Made by a program: the position numbers and the translations under genes
Part shown: one piece after another, positions 35,273 to 42,987 of the stretch
Numbering within the stretch: position 1 is the first letter of the stretch
Layout: each line of letters opens with the position of its first letter
The notes under the pieces: model-generated
The model's input: the letters and a program-made list of their open reading frames with translations, nothing else
The model's database searches: none
Told to the model about the DNA's origin: nothing
NCBI GenBank assembly: GCA_963812255.1
Contig: CAWEUM010000005.1
Coordinates: 1,054,001-1,118,000, forward strand
Direction: 5' to 3'
From: DATJGR01 sp963812255
GTDB lineage: Bacteria > Pseudomonadota > Gammaproteobacteria > Pseudomonadales > Azotimanducaceae
DNA: 64,000 bases

Positions 35273-36472
35273 TCAGGCGTGAGAATTCAGCAACAACGCG
35301 TCGATCTCTGTGGCCGTGAGGCCTGCCTCGCCGAGGATCTCGCGGCTCTGCTCGCCGAGCAGCGGTGCCGGACGACGAATTCGCGCGGGCGTCGAACTGA
35401 AGCGCGCGGCCGGGCGCGGCTGGCGGATGCGACCACCGACCGCGTGCTCGTGTTCCTCGATCATTGCGTTGACTCGGATCTGTTCGTGGTCGATGACTTG
35501 CTCGCGCGACAACACCGGCGCGCACGGCACACCTTCGCGGTCGAGCCGCTCGAGCCACTCGGCGCTGCTCCGCTCGCGCAGCACCTCCGCCGTAATCGCC
35601 AGCCGTTCGGCGGCATGAATCACGCGGTCGGCTGCAGTCTTGAAGCGTCCGTCTTCGAGCCATTCGAGCCGTTCAAGGGCCGTGCACATGCCAACCCATT
35701 CCGCATCCGACACCGCGCCCGCGGTGATGTAGCCGTCGGTGGTTTCAAAGATCAGGTCCTGTGCGATCTGCGCGCGCGATGCCTTCACTTCACGGCCGAC
35801 GAACGTATGGCCGGTCATCCCTTCGGGCCACAGGTACGAAACCATCGCGTCGAGCATCGCGAGTTTCACGTGCTGCCCACGACCGGTGCGCTGACGGGCA
35901 AACAATGCGGCGGTGATCGCCTGCGCGGCCGTCAACGCGGTGGTCTTGTCCGGAATGATCGTGCGCACCATCCGTGGACGACCGCTGTCGCGATCGGCCT
36001 GGATCGATGCGAGGCCTGACAGCGCCTGAATCACCGGGTCGTAAACACGCTTGTGTGCATACGGTCCGGTCTCGCCGAACCCGCTGATCGATACGTAGAC
36101 GATGTCGTCACGCAGCGCGCGCACCACGTCCTCGCCGAGGCCCATTCGCTCGATTGCACCGGGACGGAAGTTCTGCACGAACACGTCAGCGCTCGGTATC
36201 AGGCGTTTCAATGCCGCCATCCCGGCGGCGCTTTTCAGATCGAGCACCAGCGAGCGCTTGCTGCGATTCGACGAGACGAACGTCGCCGTCAGACCGCCTC
36301 GGTTCGGGCCGAGGCTACGCACCAGATCGCCGCCGGGCGGCTCCACCTTGATGACGTCGGCACCCTGATCGCCGAGCATCATCGTTGCGACCGGACCGGA
36401 GATCATGCTCGTCAGGTCGAGAATGCGGACCCCTTCGAGCGGCCCATCGAGGGCAGCGCGCGATCCACTCAT
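35273..36472 (-). CDS. CaiB/BaiF family CoA-transferase (formyl-CoA transferase class III)
   Basis: A 399-aa class III CoA-transferase. The N-terminal GVRILDLTSMISGPVATMMLGDQGADVIKVEPPGGD is diagnostic, followed by NRSKRSLVLDLK and the catalytic Asp region YDPVIQALSGLASIQ. It moves CoA from one acid to another without ATP. The ATG at 36472 forms an ATGA overlap with the stop of the upstream ligase, which favours this start over a longer frame. Carnitine, bile-acid, formate and aromatic acids are used by relatives; the local ligase genes do not discriminate. Confidence 0.93.
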   Translation of the reverse strand: MSGSRAALDGPLEGVRILDLTSMISGPVATMMLGDQGADVIKVEPPGGDLVRSLGPNRGGLTATFVSSNRSKRSLVLDLKSAAGMAALKRLIPSADVFVQNFRPGAIERMGLGEDVVRALRDDIVYVSISGFGETGPYAHKRVYDPVIQALSGLASIQADRDSGRPRMVRTIIPDKTTALTAAQAITAALFARQRTGRGQHVKLAMLDAMVSYLWPEGMTGHTFVGREVKASRAQIAQDLIFETTDGYITAGAVSDAEWVGMCTALERLEWLEDGRFKTAADRVIHAAERLAITAEVLRERSSAEWLERLDREGVPCAPVLSREQVIDHEQIRVNAMIEEHEHAVGGRIRQPRPAARFSSTPARIRRPAPLLGEQSREILGEAGLTATEIDALLLNSHA

Positions 36473-38100
36473 GAAGCGGGCCGCAGTTCTGCCAGCGCCG
36501 TGGCCTTCGCCCATTTGTAGTCGGCCTTGCCGTTCGGTGCACGGCGCACCTGTTCGACGAGCAGAACGTGGCGCGGCGCCTTGTAGCTCGCCAGATGCTC
36601 TCGCGTGTATTCGATCAGCACCGTCGCATCCGCCTGCGCCCCTTCGCGCAGTGACGCGACCGCAACTACGCGCTCGCCGAAGCGATCATCCGGCACGCCG
36701 ACGACGAGGCAGTCGTAGATCGCCTCATGGCGCTTGACGACCTCCTCAACCTCCTCCGGATAGACTTTTTCGCCGGCGCTGTTGATGCACATGCTGCCGC
36801 GACCGAGCAACGTGATGCTGCCATCGGCCTCGACGCGCGCGTAGTCACCCGGAAAGCTGTACCGCACGCCATCGATTTCGCGGAACGTCTCGGCCGATTT
36901 CTTCGGATCCTTGTAATAGCCGATCGGCACCTGGCCACTCAGACCAATCTTACCGACTTCGCCGGAGCCAGGCGCCACGACGCGGCCATCGTCGGTGAAC
37001 ACGCGTACACCTTCGCTCAATTCGAATTTCGCGGTCTGCGCGCTGCTCGCGCGAGTCGAGACGTTGCTCGCCATACCGCCTTCGGTGGATCCCATCGTAT
37101 CCATCAGCATCATGTCGTGGTGCGCGAGCAGCCCCTGCTTGACCTCGGAACTCCACATCACGCCGCTCGAAATGATCCGCTGCAGCGACGTGATGTCGTA
37201 CGGCGTGCCGTTCGCCTTGGCGACATCGAGCGCGCCAAGCATCGGCTTGGCGAATGCGTCGCCAACGATCGCAATGTCGGTCACGCGACGCGCCTCCACC
37301 TGCGCAAACAGCGCGTCGGGATCGAGCCCGAGTTTGGAAATCGTCACCACCGCGCCACCGCACAACATCGGCAACAACGTGCCGAGCCACATACCGGTGC
37401 CGTGCATCTGCGGGCACGCGGCCAGGCTGACCGGCAACGCATTCATCTCCTTCAGTTGGCGAACCAGGCCCGGCAGCTCGGTGACCGACGTCGGCGCCGG
37501 CAATCCGCGCACCGCAAGCGCCGCGGTGGCGAGGCCTTGACAGAACGTGCCGTTGTAATACATCACGCCTTTCGGCATCCCGGTCGTGCCACCAGTGTAG
37601 AGCATGTACACGTCATCCGCCGGACGATCGATTCGAGGGGCGGGCGTCGCGCTGCGAATCGAGCGCTCGAAATCGATCGCATCGTGCAGTAGCGCCTCGG
37701 TGCCGTCGTCCACCTGGATCCACGCCTTGACGTTCGGCAGCTTTTCTCGGATCTCCCAGATGCGCATCGCGTACGTCGACTGGAAGATGACTGCCTCGGC
37801 GTCGGCGTTCTCCAACAGGTACGTCAGTTCGTCCGCCTTGTAGCGGTAGTTCACGTTGATCGGGCAGCCGCGCATTTTGAAGATGCCGTGGTGCGCCTCG
37901 GAATACTCGTTGGAGTTGTGCAGGTAGATGCCAACCTTAGCGCCCGGCTCGAGGCCATGCGCGTTCAGCAGGCCGGCGATGTGCGCGGCGCGGTCATCGA
38001 ACTCTGCCCACGTACGCGTCTGGTTGCCGCAGATGAGCGCCGGTTCGTCTGGCAGGGTATCGGCGATCAGTTCGAATGCGGTCGCAAAGTGAAAATCCAT
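36469..38100 (-). CDS. Acyl-CoA synthetase (FadD-like, AMP-binding)
   Basis: A 543-aa acyl-CoA ligase, first gene of the operon. ATP loop YTGGTTGMPKG near residue 173, MGSTEG near 347, hinge PGDYARVEADGSITLLGR near 430, and C-terminal NGKADYKWAK near 527 with the catalytic Lys. The NGKADY...WAK ending and the MGSTEGG motif resemble FadD3/FadD19-type ligases that activate bulky cyclic or sterol-derived acids, a resemblance from memory only. The ATG at 38100 lies at a divergent region with the small membrane-protein genes. Confidence 0.92.
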   Translation of the reverse strand: MDFHFATAFELIADTLPDEPALICGNQTRTWAEFDDRAAHIAGLLNAHGLEPGAKVGIYLHNSNEYSEAHHGIFKMRGCPINVNYRYKADELTYLLENADAEAVIFQSTYAMRIWEIREKLPNVKAWIQVDDGTEALLHDAIDFERSIRSATPAPRIDRPADDVYMLYTGGTTGMPKGVMYYNGTFCQGLATAALAVRGLPAPTSVTELPGLVRQLKEMNALPVSLAACPQMHGTGMWLGTLLPMLCGGAVVTISKLGLDPDALFAQVEARRVTDIAIVGDAFAKPMLGALDVAKANGTPYDITSLQRIISSGVMWSSEVKQGLLAHHDMMLMDTMGSTEGGMASNVSTRASSAQTAKFELSEGVRVFTDDGRVVAPGSGEVGKIGLSGQVPIGYYKDPKKSAETFREIDGVRYSFPGDYARVEADGSITLLGRGSMCINSAGEKVYPEEVEEVVKRHEAIYDCLVVGVPDDRFGERVVAVASLREGAQADATVLIEYTREHLASYKAPRHVLLVEQVRRAPNGKADYKWAKATALAELRPAS

Positions 38101-38353
38101 CGTGTCCCCTCTTCATTGTGTTGCGCAGCCAATCGCGCCGAGCGCTTCTTCTATCCTGCATCACGCGGGCACGCAAGGCCGCACCTGCAACACTTGGTGA
38201 AATTCGCCAAATGGGTGGTCGCCACCGCAGGCTGTCGATTCTGCAACTACCGATCAGCTCAATAAAAACAACGTGTTAGCTGACGCTCATCGAGTTGGCA
38301 CAGGTTGTGAATGTCAGCTGATACAGATCGCAACGTCAGAAGGAACCCGAACA

Positions 38354-38599
38354 ATGGACGCGTCGCCATTTGCGCCGACATCCACACGACCGAACTATCG
38401 TCACCGATCCGAGACGCCCTGGCCAATCCGGGTGTTCCTGATCGCCGCCATTCTGTTCGGCATCTGGGTGGATGTAAGCAATGCAGATTCCAATGCCGAC
38501 ACACACGCCGCACGCCACGACCAGACGACGTTGCTCGGCCTGAACGGTGACCATTCGCGCACGGCCGATGTCGTCCGAGCACTCGCGTCACGCCGCTAG
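38354..38599 (+). CDS. Small predicted membrane or exported protein upstream of pspC
   Basis: An 81-aa protein of unknown function with one hydrophobic helix at about residues 25-42 (IRVFLIAAILFGIWVDV). The C-terminal half is polar. AAGGA lies 6-7 bp before the ATG at 38354. The stop is 12 bp before the next gene, so it may be co-transcribed with the PspC-domain gene. No homologue is recognised; support comes from the ribosome-binding site, helix and neighbour. Confidence 0.5.
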   Translation: MDASPFAPTSTRPNYRHRSETPWPIRVFLIAAILFGIWVDVSNADSNADTHAARHDQTTLLGLNGDHSRTADVVRALASRR

Positions 38600-38611
38600 G
38601 AGGTGAACACC

Positions 38612-38821
38612 ATGCGCCACAGTTCCAGTGAGACCCGACTCGAACTCGACCGCCGCAACGGGCTGCTAGGCGGCGTGTGCGCGGGCGTTGCGCGGTGGTT
38701 GAATGTCGAGGCCACCTGGGTGCGCATCGTGGCGGTGATTGGGGCGGTGCTGCTGACGAAGATCGCGCTCGGGGCGTATGTCGTCGCCTGGCTATTGCTC
38801 GACGATCGCAACGACGCGTGA
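38612..38821 (+). CDS. PspC domain-containing protein
   Basis: A 69-aa PspC-domain protein. The domain covers almost the whole length: RRNGLLGGVCAGVARWLNVEATWVRI followed by a hydrophobic helix VIGAVLLTKIALGAYVVAWLLL. PspC proteins sense or respond to cytoplasmic-membrane stress. A perfect AGGAGG lies 8 bp before the ATG at 38612, which was preferred to a GTG three codons upstream. No pspA or pspB is nearby, so a full Psp system is not indicated. Confidence 0.9.
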   Translation: MRHSSSETRLELDRRNGLLGGVCAGVARWLNVEATWVRIVAVIGAVLLTKIALGAYVVAWLLLDDRNDA

Positions 38822-38842
38822 GCGCACTCTGGTTCTGTCAGC

Positions 38843-39268
38843 TCACCGGCGCAAAAGAACGAGCCGCGGAACCCCATCGTGGTCCATCCAGACGATCGCG
38901 TTCTGACCAAACTCGCGACCAATCGACTGTGCCCGTTCGAGCGTGATCCCCAGCACCAACACGCTCGGTTCACCCGGCCATTTTCCAGTCGGATCCACGC
39001 CGACACCGGCGATCAACGTCAATCCGTCTGCACACAGTTCGGCCTCCATACTGGCTTGCGCAACACCATTCACGTCCTCCGAAAGCCTGCGGCTGCCTGG
39101 ATTCCACGCGGTCAGGAACGCGGCATTTCCGACGCCGTGTGCCTGATACATCGCCAGCAATTCCGCAGACGCCTGATCGATGCGCAGCACGAATGCCGGA
39201 TCTACGCCGCCATCCACGGTGAAGTGCGTCTGCCTGTAAGCCGCTTCCAGATCGGGATCCACAGCCAC
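38843..39268 (-). CDS. DUF3293 domain-containing protein
   Basis: A 141-aa DUF3293 protein, function unknown. The family pattern is clear: AYRQTHFTV at the N-terminus, FLTAWNPGSRRLSEDVN in the middle, and GEPSVLVLGITLERAQSIGREFGQNAIVW near the end. The GTG at 39268 lies 3 bp after the stop of the DUF6279 gene; an in-frame GTG two codons later is an alternative. Tight packing suggests it belongs to the same transcript as DUF6279 and the amidotransferase. Confidence 0.85.
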   Translation of the reverse strand: MAVDPDLEAAYRQTHFTVDGGVDPAFVLRIDQASAELLAMYQAHGVGNAAFLTAWNPGSRRLSEDVNGVAQASMEAELCADGLTLIAGVGVDPTGKWPGEPSVLVLGITLERAQSIGREFGQNAIVWMDHDGVPRLVLLRR

Positions 39269-39271
39269 ACT

Positions 39272-40186
39272 TCAGCAGCTGACCAGACACGCGGCCGGGG
39301 GCGCAACCGGGGGCGCATCGGCCGCCAATTCTTCGAAATCCGTCGCCAGACTATCGAGACGTTTGGACAGCTGCCGGCGTTGCGGCGCCGTCAGTGAATC
39401 GATCAGCGCGATCGTCAGATCGCGATACAGCACCTGGTTCGACGCCAGCGCCGACGTGTATTCGGCTCCGTACCAGCGTTTGGTTCCCATCGACATATCA
39501 CGAAATGCCCGGGAGAACGCAACGTACGGTTGTCGTTCGCGCACCAGCGCAACCAGTGCCGCGCCGTAGCGTCTGCGATAGTCGGCCCAGCTCTGGTCAT
39601 CGGGAACGAATCGTCCGCTCTGGGCGACGATCAGCTGCTTTTGCGCATCGTTCAGGTTCCCCGAGAAATACTCGAAAAAGTCGCGCACATCACGCGCCCA
39701 TCTCTTGCGCCGTTTCTCCGGCGACAGTCTTTCATAGGGCTTGACGTACTTCGCGACGTCCTTCGCGTATTGCGTGGCGAACTGATCGAGTTGCGCGTCA
39801 GTGGCCGAGTACATCAGTTGCGTCGAGGCTGGCAGGCTCGCCTCGAGGATCGCCCGCCACCAGCCATCGACCTCGCTGCGGAACACGAACAGCTCTTCGA
39901 CGCTTGCCCCATCCGCAAGTTCTACATCGAGCTGTCGCACTGCTTTCGCGTAGAGCGGCAACTGCGTCGTGCGATGCCAGTACAGCAACGCCTCGAGTTC
40001 GGTCTCGAAGTACTTCTGTTGCGCCGGATCGAGATCCATGTAGTCGTCCATCGACCAGCGGGCGATCCGATCGAGATTGTTGTACGCGAGCTTGACACCG
40101 CAACCACTGCCGGCTGCGGCAAGCATCAACAGCAGCACGATTCGCAGCAGTGCGCGTTGCAGATTGGACAGGGTCGGGTTGATCAG
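39272..40186 (-). CDS. DUF6279 family lipoprotein
   Basis: A ~304-aa predicted lipoprotein of the DUF6279 family, function unknown. The lipobox is AAGSGC after a hydrophobic helix (LLRIVLLLMLAAAG); the mature part is almost all helical with YNNLDRIARWSMDDYMDLDPAQQKYF at its start. No ATG fits: the likeliest start is a CTG at 40186 overlapping the TGA of the amidotransferase gene, with a GGGAAA-type ribosome-binding site, though in-frame TTG 40240 or GTG 40255 are possible. The start is therefore uncertain while the body is secure. Confidence 0.8.
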   Translation of the reverse strand: MINPTLSNLQRALLRIVLLLMLAAAGSGCGVKLAYNNLDRIARWSMDDYMDLDPAQQKYFETELEALLYWHRTTQLPLYAKAVRQLDVELADGASVEELFVFRSEVDGWWRAILEASLPASTQLMYSATDAQLDQFATQYAKDVAKYVKPYERLSPEKRRKRWARDVRDFFEYFSGNLNDAQKQLIVAQSGRFVPDDQSWADYRRRYGAALVALVRERQPYVAFSRAFRDMSMGTKRWYGAEYTSALASNQVLYRDLTIALIDSLTAPQRRQLSKRLDSLATDFEELAADAPPVAPPAACLVSC

Positions 40187-40920
40187 CGGTTTCCCTGTCT
40201 GCCGTCGGATGGGTCGGATCCGATGAAGTTGATGATCCAATGTCCGACCATCCACTGATGTACCGGGTTGGCAAGCGATGCGATCCCATCCGAGTAAATC
40301 GGCTCGCCGAGCAGATCGCGGCGCAAGTCCATCAATGCATGCGAGTAGCCTTTCGAAAACTCGGGGTGTCCTTGAAACGTCAGGATGTGCTCATCGATGG
40401 TGAAGCCGCTGTTCGGACACGAAAGCGTCGCTGCGAACACTTCGGCGCGCGCGGGCAGGCGTACGACCTGGTCCTTGTGGCTGGACAGCAGGCCAAAGCG
40501 TTCCTGGTACGGTTTCATCCACCCGGAGGGGGTCAGCACTTGCGTGTCCTGCACGCCAACGGCCCACCCCGAATCCGCAGGCCGCGTTTCGCCGCCGAGC
40601 ACATGCGCGATCAACTGATGTCCGAAGCAGATTCCGACCAGTTTGTGCTGCGCCGCGTCCAGTTCGCGGACGAACTCACCGAGCCGGTGAATCCACAGTT
40701 GGTCGTCGTAGACGCTCTCGCGACTGCCGGTGATCAGGTAGGCGTCGCATTCATCCAGCGCCGCCGGATACTCGCCGCGTTGCACGTCGTAGTCACGAAA
40801 CGTGATTAGCCTCGTGTCGGCACTGCCCATCAGCATCTTGCGAAACATTGCCGGATAGTCGCCGAACTCGGGCTGGAATTCGTCGCGCACCGAGTCGGTT
40901 TTCAGTATGCCGATCCGCAT
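40183..40920 (-). CDS. Class I glutamine amidotransferase (GATase1)
   Basis: A 245-aa GATase1 protein. The nucleophile is Cys in GICFGHQ near residue 98, with the catalytic His-Glu in FQGHPEFS near 184. It has no fused synthase domain, so it is a stand-alone hydrolase. Located directly downstream of a PuuA-type glutamine synthetase, it may be a gamma-glutamyl hydrolase of polyamine catabolism, although PuuD-type sequences differ; this is inference. ATG at 40920. It overlaps the DUF6279 gene. Confidence 0.9.
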   Translation of the reverse strand: MRIGILKTDSVRDEFQPEFGDYPAMFRKMLMGSADTRLITFRDYDVQRGEYPAALDECDAYLITGSRESVYDDQLWIHRLGEFVRELDAAQHKLVGICFGHQLIAHVLGGETRPADSGWAVGVQDTQVLTPSGWMKPYQERFGLLSSHKDQVVRLPARAEVFAATLSCPNSGFTIDEHILTFQGHPEFSKGYSHALMDLRRDLLGEPIYSDGIASLANPVHQWMVGHWIINFIGSDPSDGRQGNR

Positions 40921-40964
40921 TCGCTACCTTGTTACCCGTGGCCGGGTGCTGCCGGACGTAACTA

Positions 40965-42332
40965 TCAGATGATCTCGAAGTATCGTTCGAGCTGCCAGTC
41001 GTTGACCGATCGGATGTACTGGCGGCTCTCCCACAGGCGGCTCGCCACATAATGCTCGACGAACGCGTCGCCGAACAACGTTCGCGCGGCAGCCGACTCG
41101 GACAACCGCTCAGCGGCTGCGCGCAGATCGACCGGGAACCGACCCGGCCCTTCCATTCGATCAGCGACCTCGTACGCATTGCCCGAGGTCGGATCGCCCG
41201 GCTCGAGACGCTCGGCGACACCGAGCAGCGCCGCACCGACGATCGCAGATGCAGCGAGATAGGGGTTCGCATCCGCGCCGGATACGCGGCATTCCAAGCG
41301 TTGAGACTTTGCAGAACCTGGAATCACCCGGATCGCGGCCGTGCGATTCTCGACGCCCCAGGTGAACGCCGTCGGTGCCCAGGCGCCTTTGACCAACCGC
41401 GTGTAGCTATTCACCGTCGGCGCGACCAGCGCGATCAGTTCAGGGAGATAGCGGCGCAAACCGCCAAGCGCGTGGCGCTGCACAGCGCTCATCCGATGCG
41501 GTGCGGTGCCGTCGTAGAACAAACTCTGATCGTCGTCGCCCCAGAACGAAAAATGGCAATGACCGCTCTGGCCGGCGTGTTTCATCGACCACTTCGCCAT
41601 GAAAGTAGCCAGCTTGCCCCGCCTGGCGAAGTAGACCTTGCTGAACGTCTTGAACAGATTTGCGCAATCGGCACCGGCGAGCGCGTCGGTGGCGGCAAGC
41701 GCGCCCTCCCACACACCAGGTCCGGTTTCACAATGCAGCGCCTCCAGCGGACAGTCGAATGACGCGGCGTAGTCCATCAGACCGGTGAACAGCTCCGACT
41801 CGGCGGACGCGCGCAACACCGAGTAGCCGAAGTTGCCGGGGGTCAGAGGCTTCAGATCTTTGTATCCTTTTTCGCGAGCGCTGTGCGGCGTTTCGTCGAA
41901 CACGAAGAACTCGTACTCGAAACCGAGCTTCACATTCATGCCTTGCGCGGCCGCCTGCTCGAGCACGCCACGCAGGCGGCTGCGGGGGCACAGCGGATGC
42001 GGAGCGTCATCGGCGGTCACGAACTCGCCAATAAAAAACGGAATATCCGAATCGGGGACCCACCGCAAAGTGTCGCCGATCAGTTTGAACCGCGCATCGG
42101 GGAATCCGGTGTGCCAGCCGGTGAAGCGGACGTTGTCGTAGAGTTGATCCGCAACGTCCCAACCCAGCACGCAATCGCAAAATCCACCACCGTCGCCCAA
42201 CAGACCTTCGAACTTCTCCAAGCTGACATATTTTCCTCTGATTACGCCGTCCAGGTCGGTCAATCCCAACTCGACGCGCGTTACGCCTTTGTCGCGCAGC
42301 AACTGCAGTGTCGGCTGTATGGGGTCGGTCAT
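40965..42332 (-). CDS. puuA: Glutamine synthetase family protein, gamma-glutamylputrescine synthetase-like
   Basis: A 455-aa GS-fold ligase. The N-terminal GVTRVELGLTDLDGVIRGKYVSLEKF, the GFEYEFFVFDE glutamate-binding acid cluster, the GQSGHCHFSFW histidine loop and the ENRTAAIRVIPG motif with the C-terminal catalytic region are all present. The length and LDGVIRGK start fit PuuA-like synthetases that glutamylate putrescine or other amines rather than housekeeping GlnA. AGAGGT precedes the ATG at 42332. A leader with direct repeats lies just upstream. The adjacent amidotransferase could remove the gamma-glutamyl group later. Confidence 0.87.
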   Translation of the reverse strand: MTDPIQPTLQLLRDKGVTRVELGLTDLDGVIRGKYVSLEKFEGLLGDGGGFCDCVLGWDVADQLYDNVRFTGWHTGFPDARFKLIGDTLRWVPDSDIPFFIGEFVTADDAPHPLCPRSRLRGVLEQAAAQGMNVKLGFEYEFFVFDETPHSAREKGYKDLKPLTPGNFGYSVLRASAESELFTGLMDYAASFDCPLEALHCETGPGVWEGALAATDALAGADCANLFKTFSKVYFARRGKLATFMAKWSMKHAGQSGHCHFSFWGDDDQSLFYDGTAPHRMSAVQRHALGGLRRYLPELIALVAPTVNSYTRLVKGAWAPTAFTWGVENRTAAIRVIPGSAKSQRLECRVSGADANPYLAASAIVGAALLGVAERLEPGDPTSGNAYEVADRMEGPGRFPVDLRAAAERLSESAAARTLFGDAFVEHYVASRLWESRQYIRSVNDWQLERYFEII

Positions 42333-42735
42333 CGCTTACCTCTTTGAAGTCAAAAGCGCATTGATGGCAAAAGCGCACAGTTTTCCACTACGGTTGTGGA
42401 TAACTCGTTGGATAACTCGGATGAAGGTTCCGTGACACCAGAGAATACGGCAGGCGCCCCGAATTGATCAAAAATTAAACAACTCGAATAAGTTTATATT
42501 TTTCATATTGTTATGGCTCACATCTTCCGTCAACATTTAACACGACAGGCCCGCCTCCGACGTTCATGGTGACCGATCGGACACTGTGCATAACCCGAAA
42601 AAACGCACGATCGGTCGATCCCTTGTGAGTGACTGCTCTCAGCTTCGACCGCGAAATATATGGATCGAGGATCGCGTCACTGACCGAATCACGCCGCGCA
42701 CGCCCCTCAACAGGGCCGTTCATCCGAAGCGGGAC
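42333..42735. other. 403-bp intergenic region with AT-rich segment and a DnaA-box match
   Basis: Besides the tandem repeats, the minus strand has a perfect consensus DnaA-box TTATCCACA (42396-42404) and a related TTATCCAAC 12 bp away. Positions about 42465-42525 are strikingly AT-rich compared with everything around them. A candidate -35 TTGACG on the minus strand lies near 42530. No protein of recognisable family is encoded; an open frame at 42511-42723 (70 codons) directly after the small exported protein has no supporting feature. I read this as a regulatory region of the puuA-like gene. Confidence 0.4.
42345..42378 (-). repeat. Tandem 17-bp direct repeat in the puuA-like gene leader
   Basis: Units 42345-42361 and 42362-42378 are adjacent and match at 14 of 17 positions, both containing CAAAAGCGCA on the plus strand. 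They lie 12-46 bp before the synthetase ATG, where a repressor could block transcription or initiation. A second pair, ggataactcg at 42398-42407 and 42410-42419, follows at a 12-bp period. Confidence 0.5.
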
Positions 42736-42987
42736 TCAGTCCAGATCCTGATCCGGCGGCAGCCGTACCGCCGGCTCTTCCGCGGTAAACGGCACGATCT
42801 CGGTGAACACCACAGGATCGAGCTCTGCCGCGGACACAACCTCCACCCGGAACGCGTATTGCGCTTCGAGCGTGGCGCGTTCGCTCGTCACATCGGCGGT
42901 CGGCGGATCCGCGGCCGACACATTCGCTGCGCACAGGCACAGCAACGACAGCGACCTGATTGGGAAGATCGTCCGGTTACGGAACAT
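42736..42987 (-). CDS. Small exported acidic protein at the end of the FHA-kinase-TpsB operon
   Basis: An 83-aa protein with a clear signal peptide at residues 1-26 (basic MFRNRTIFPIRS, then SLLCLCAANVSA). The mature ~57 residues are acidic and Pro-rich at the end (PPDQDLD) with no recognised domain. The ATG at 42987 lies within the last codons of the TpsB-like gene (11-bp overlap), so it is translated with it. It is too short to be a classical TpsA substrate; it may be a periplasmic accessory or a small cargo of the transporter. Function unknown. Confidence 0.6.
   Translation of the reverse strand: MFRNRTIFPIRSLSLLCLCAANVSAADPPTADVTSERATLEAQYAFRVEVVSAAELDPVVFTEIVPFTAEEPAVRLPPDQDLD

Noticed and set aside
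38301..38330. Possible sigma-54 promoter (TGGCAC element) before the small-protein/PspC genes
   Set aside because: The -24-like TGGCAC is present, but the -12 GC is absent at the required spacing, so the match fails despite the attractive Psp context.
38612..38821. Phage-shock-protein operon
   Set aside because: Only a PspC domain is present; pspA, pspB and pspF are not in the neighbourhood.
42511..42723. 70-codon minus-strand frame after the small exported protein
   Set aside because: No signal peptide, domain, convincing ribosome-binding site or composition support; it runs into the AT-rich regulatory region.
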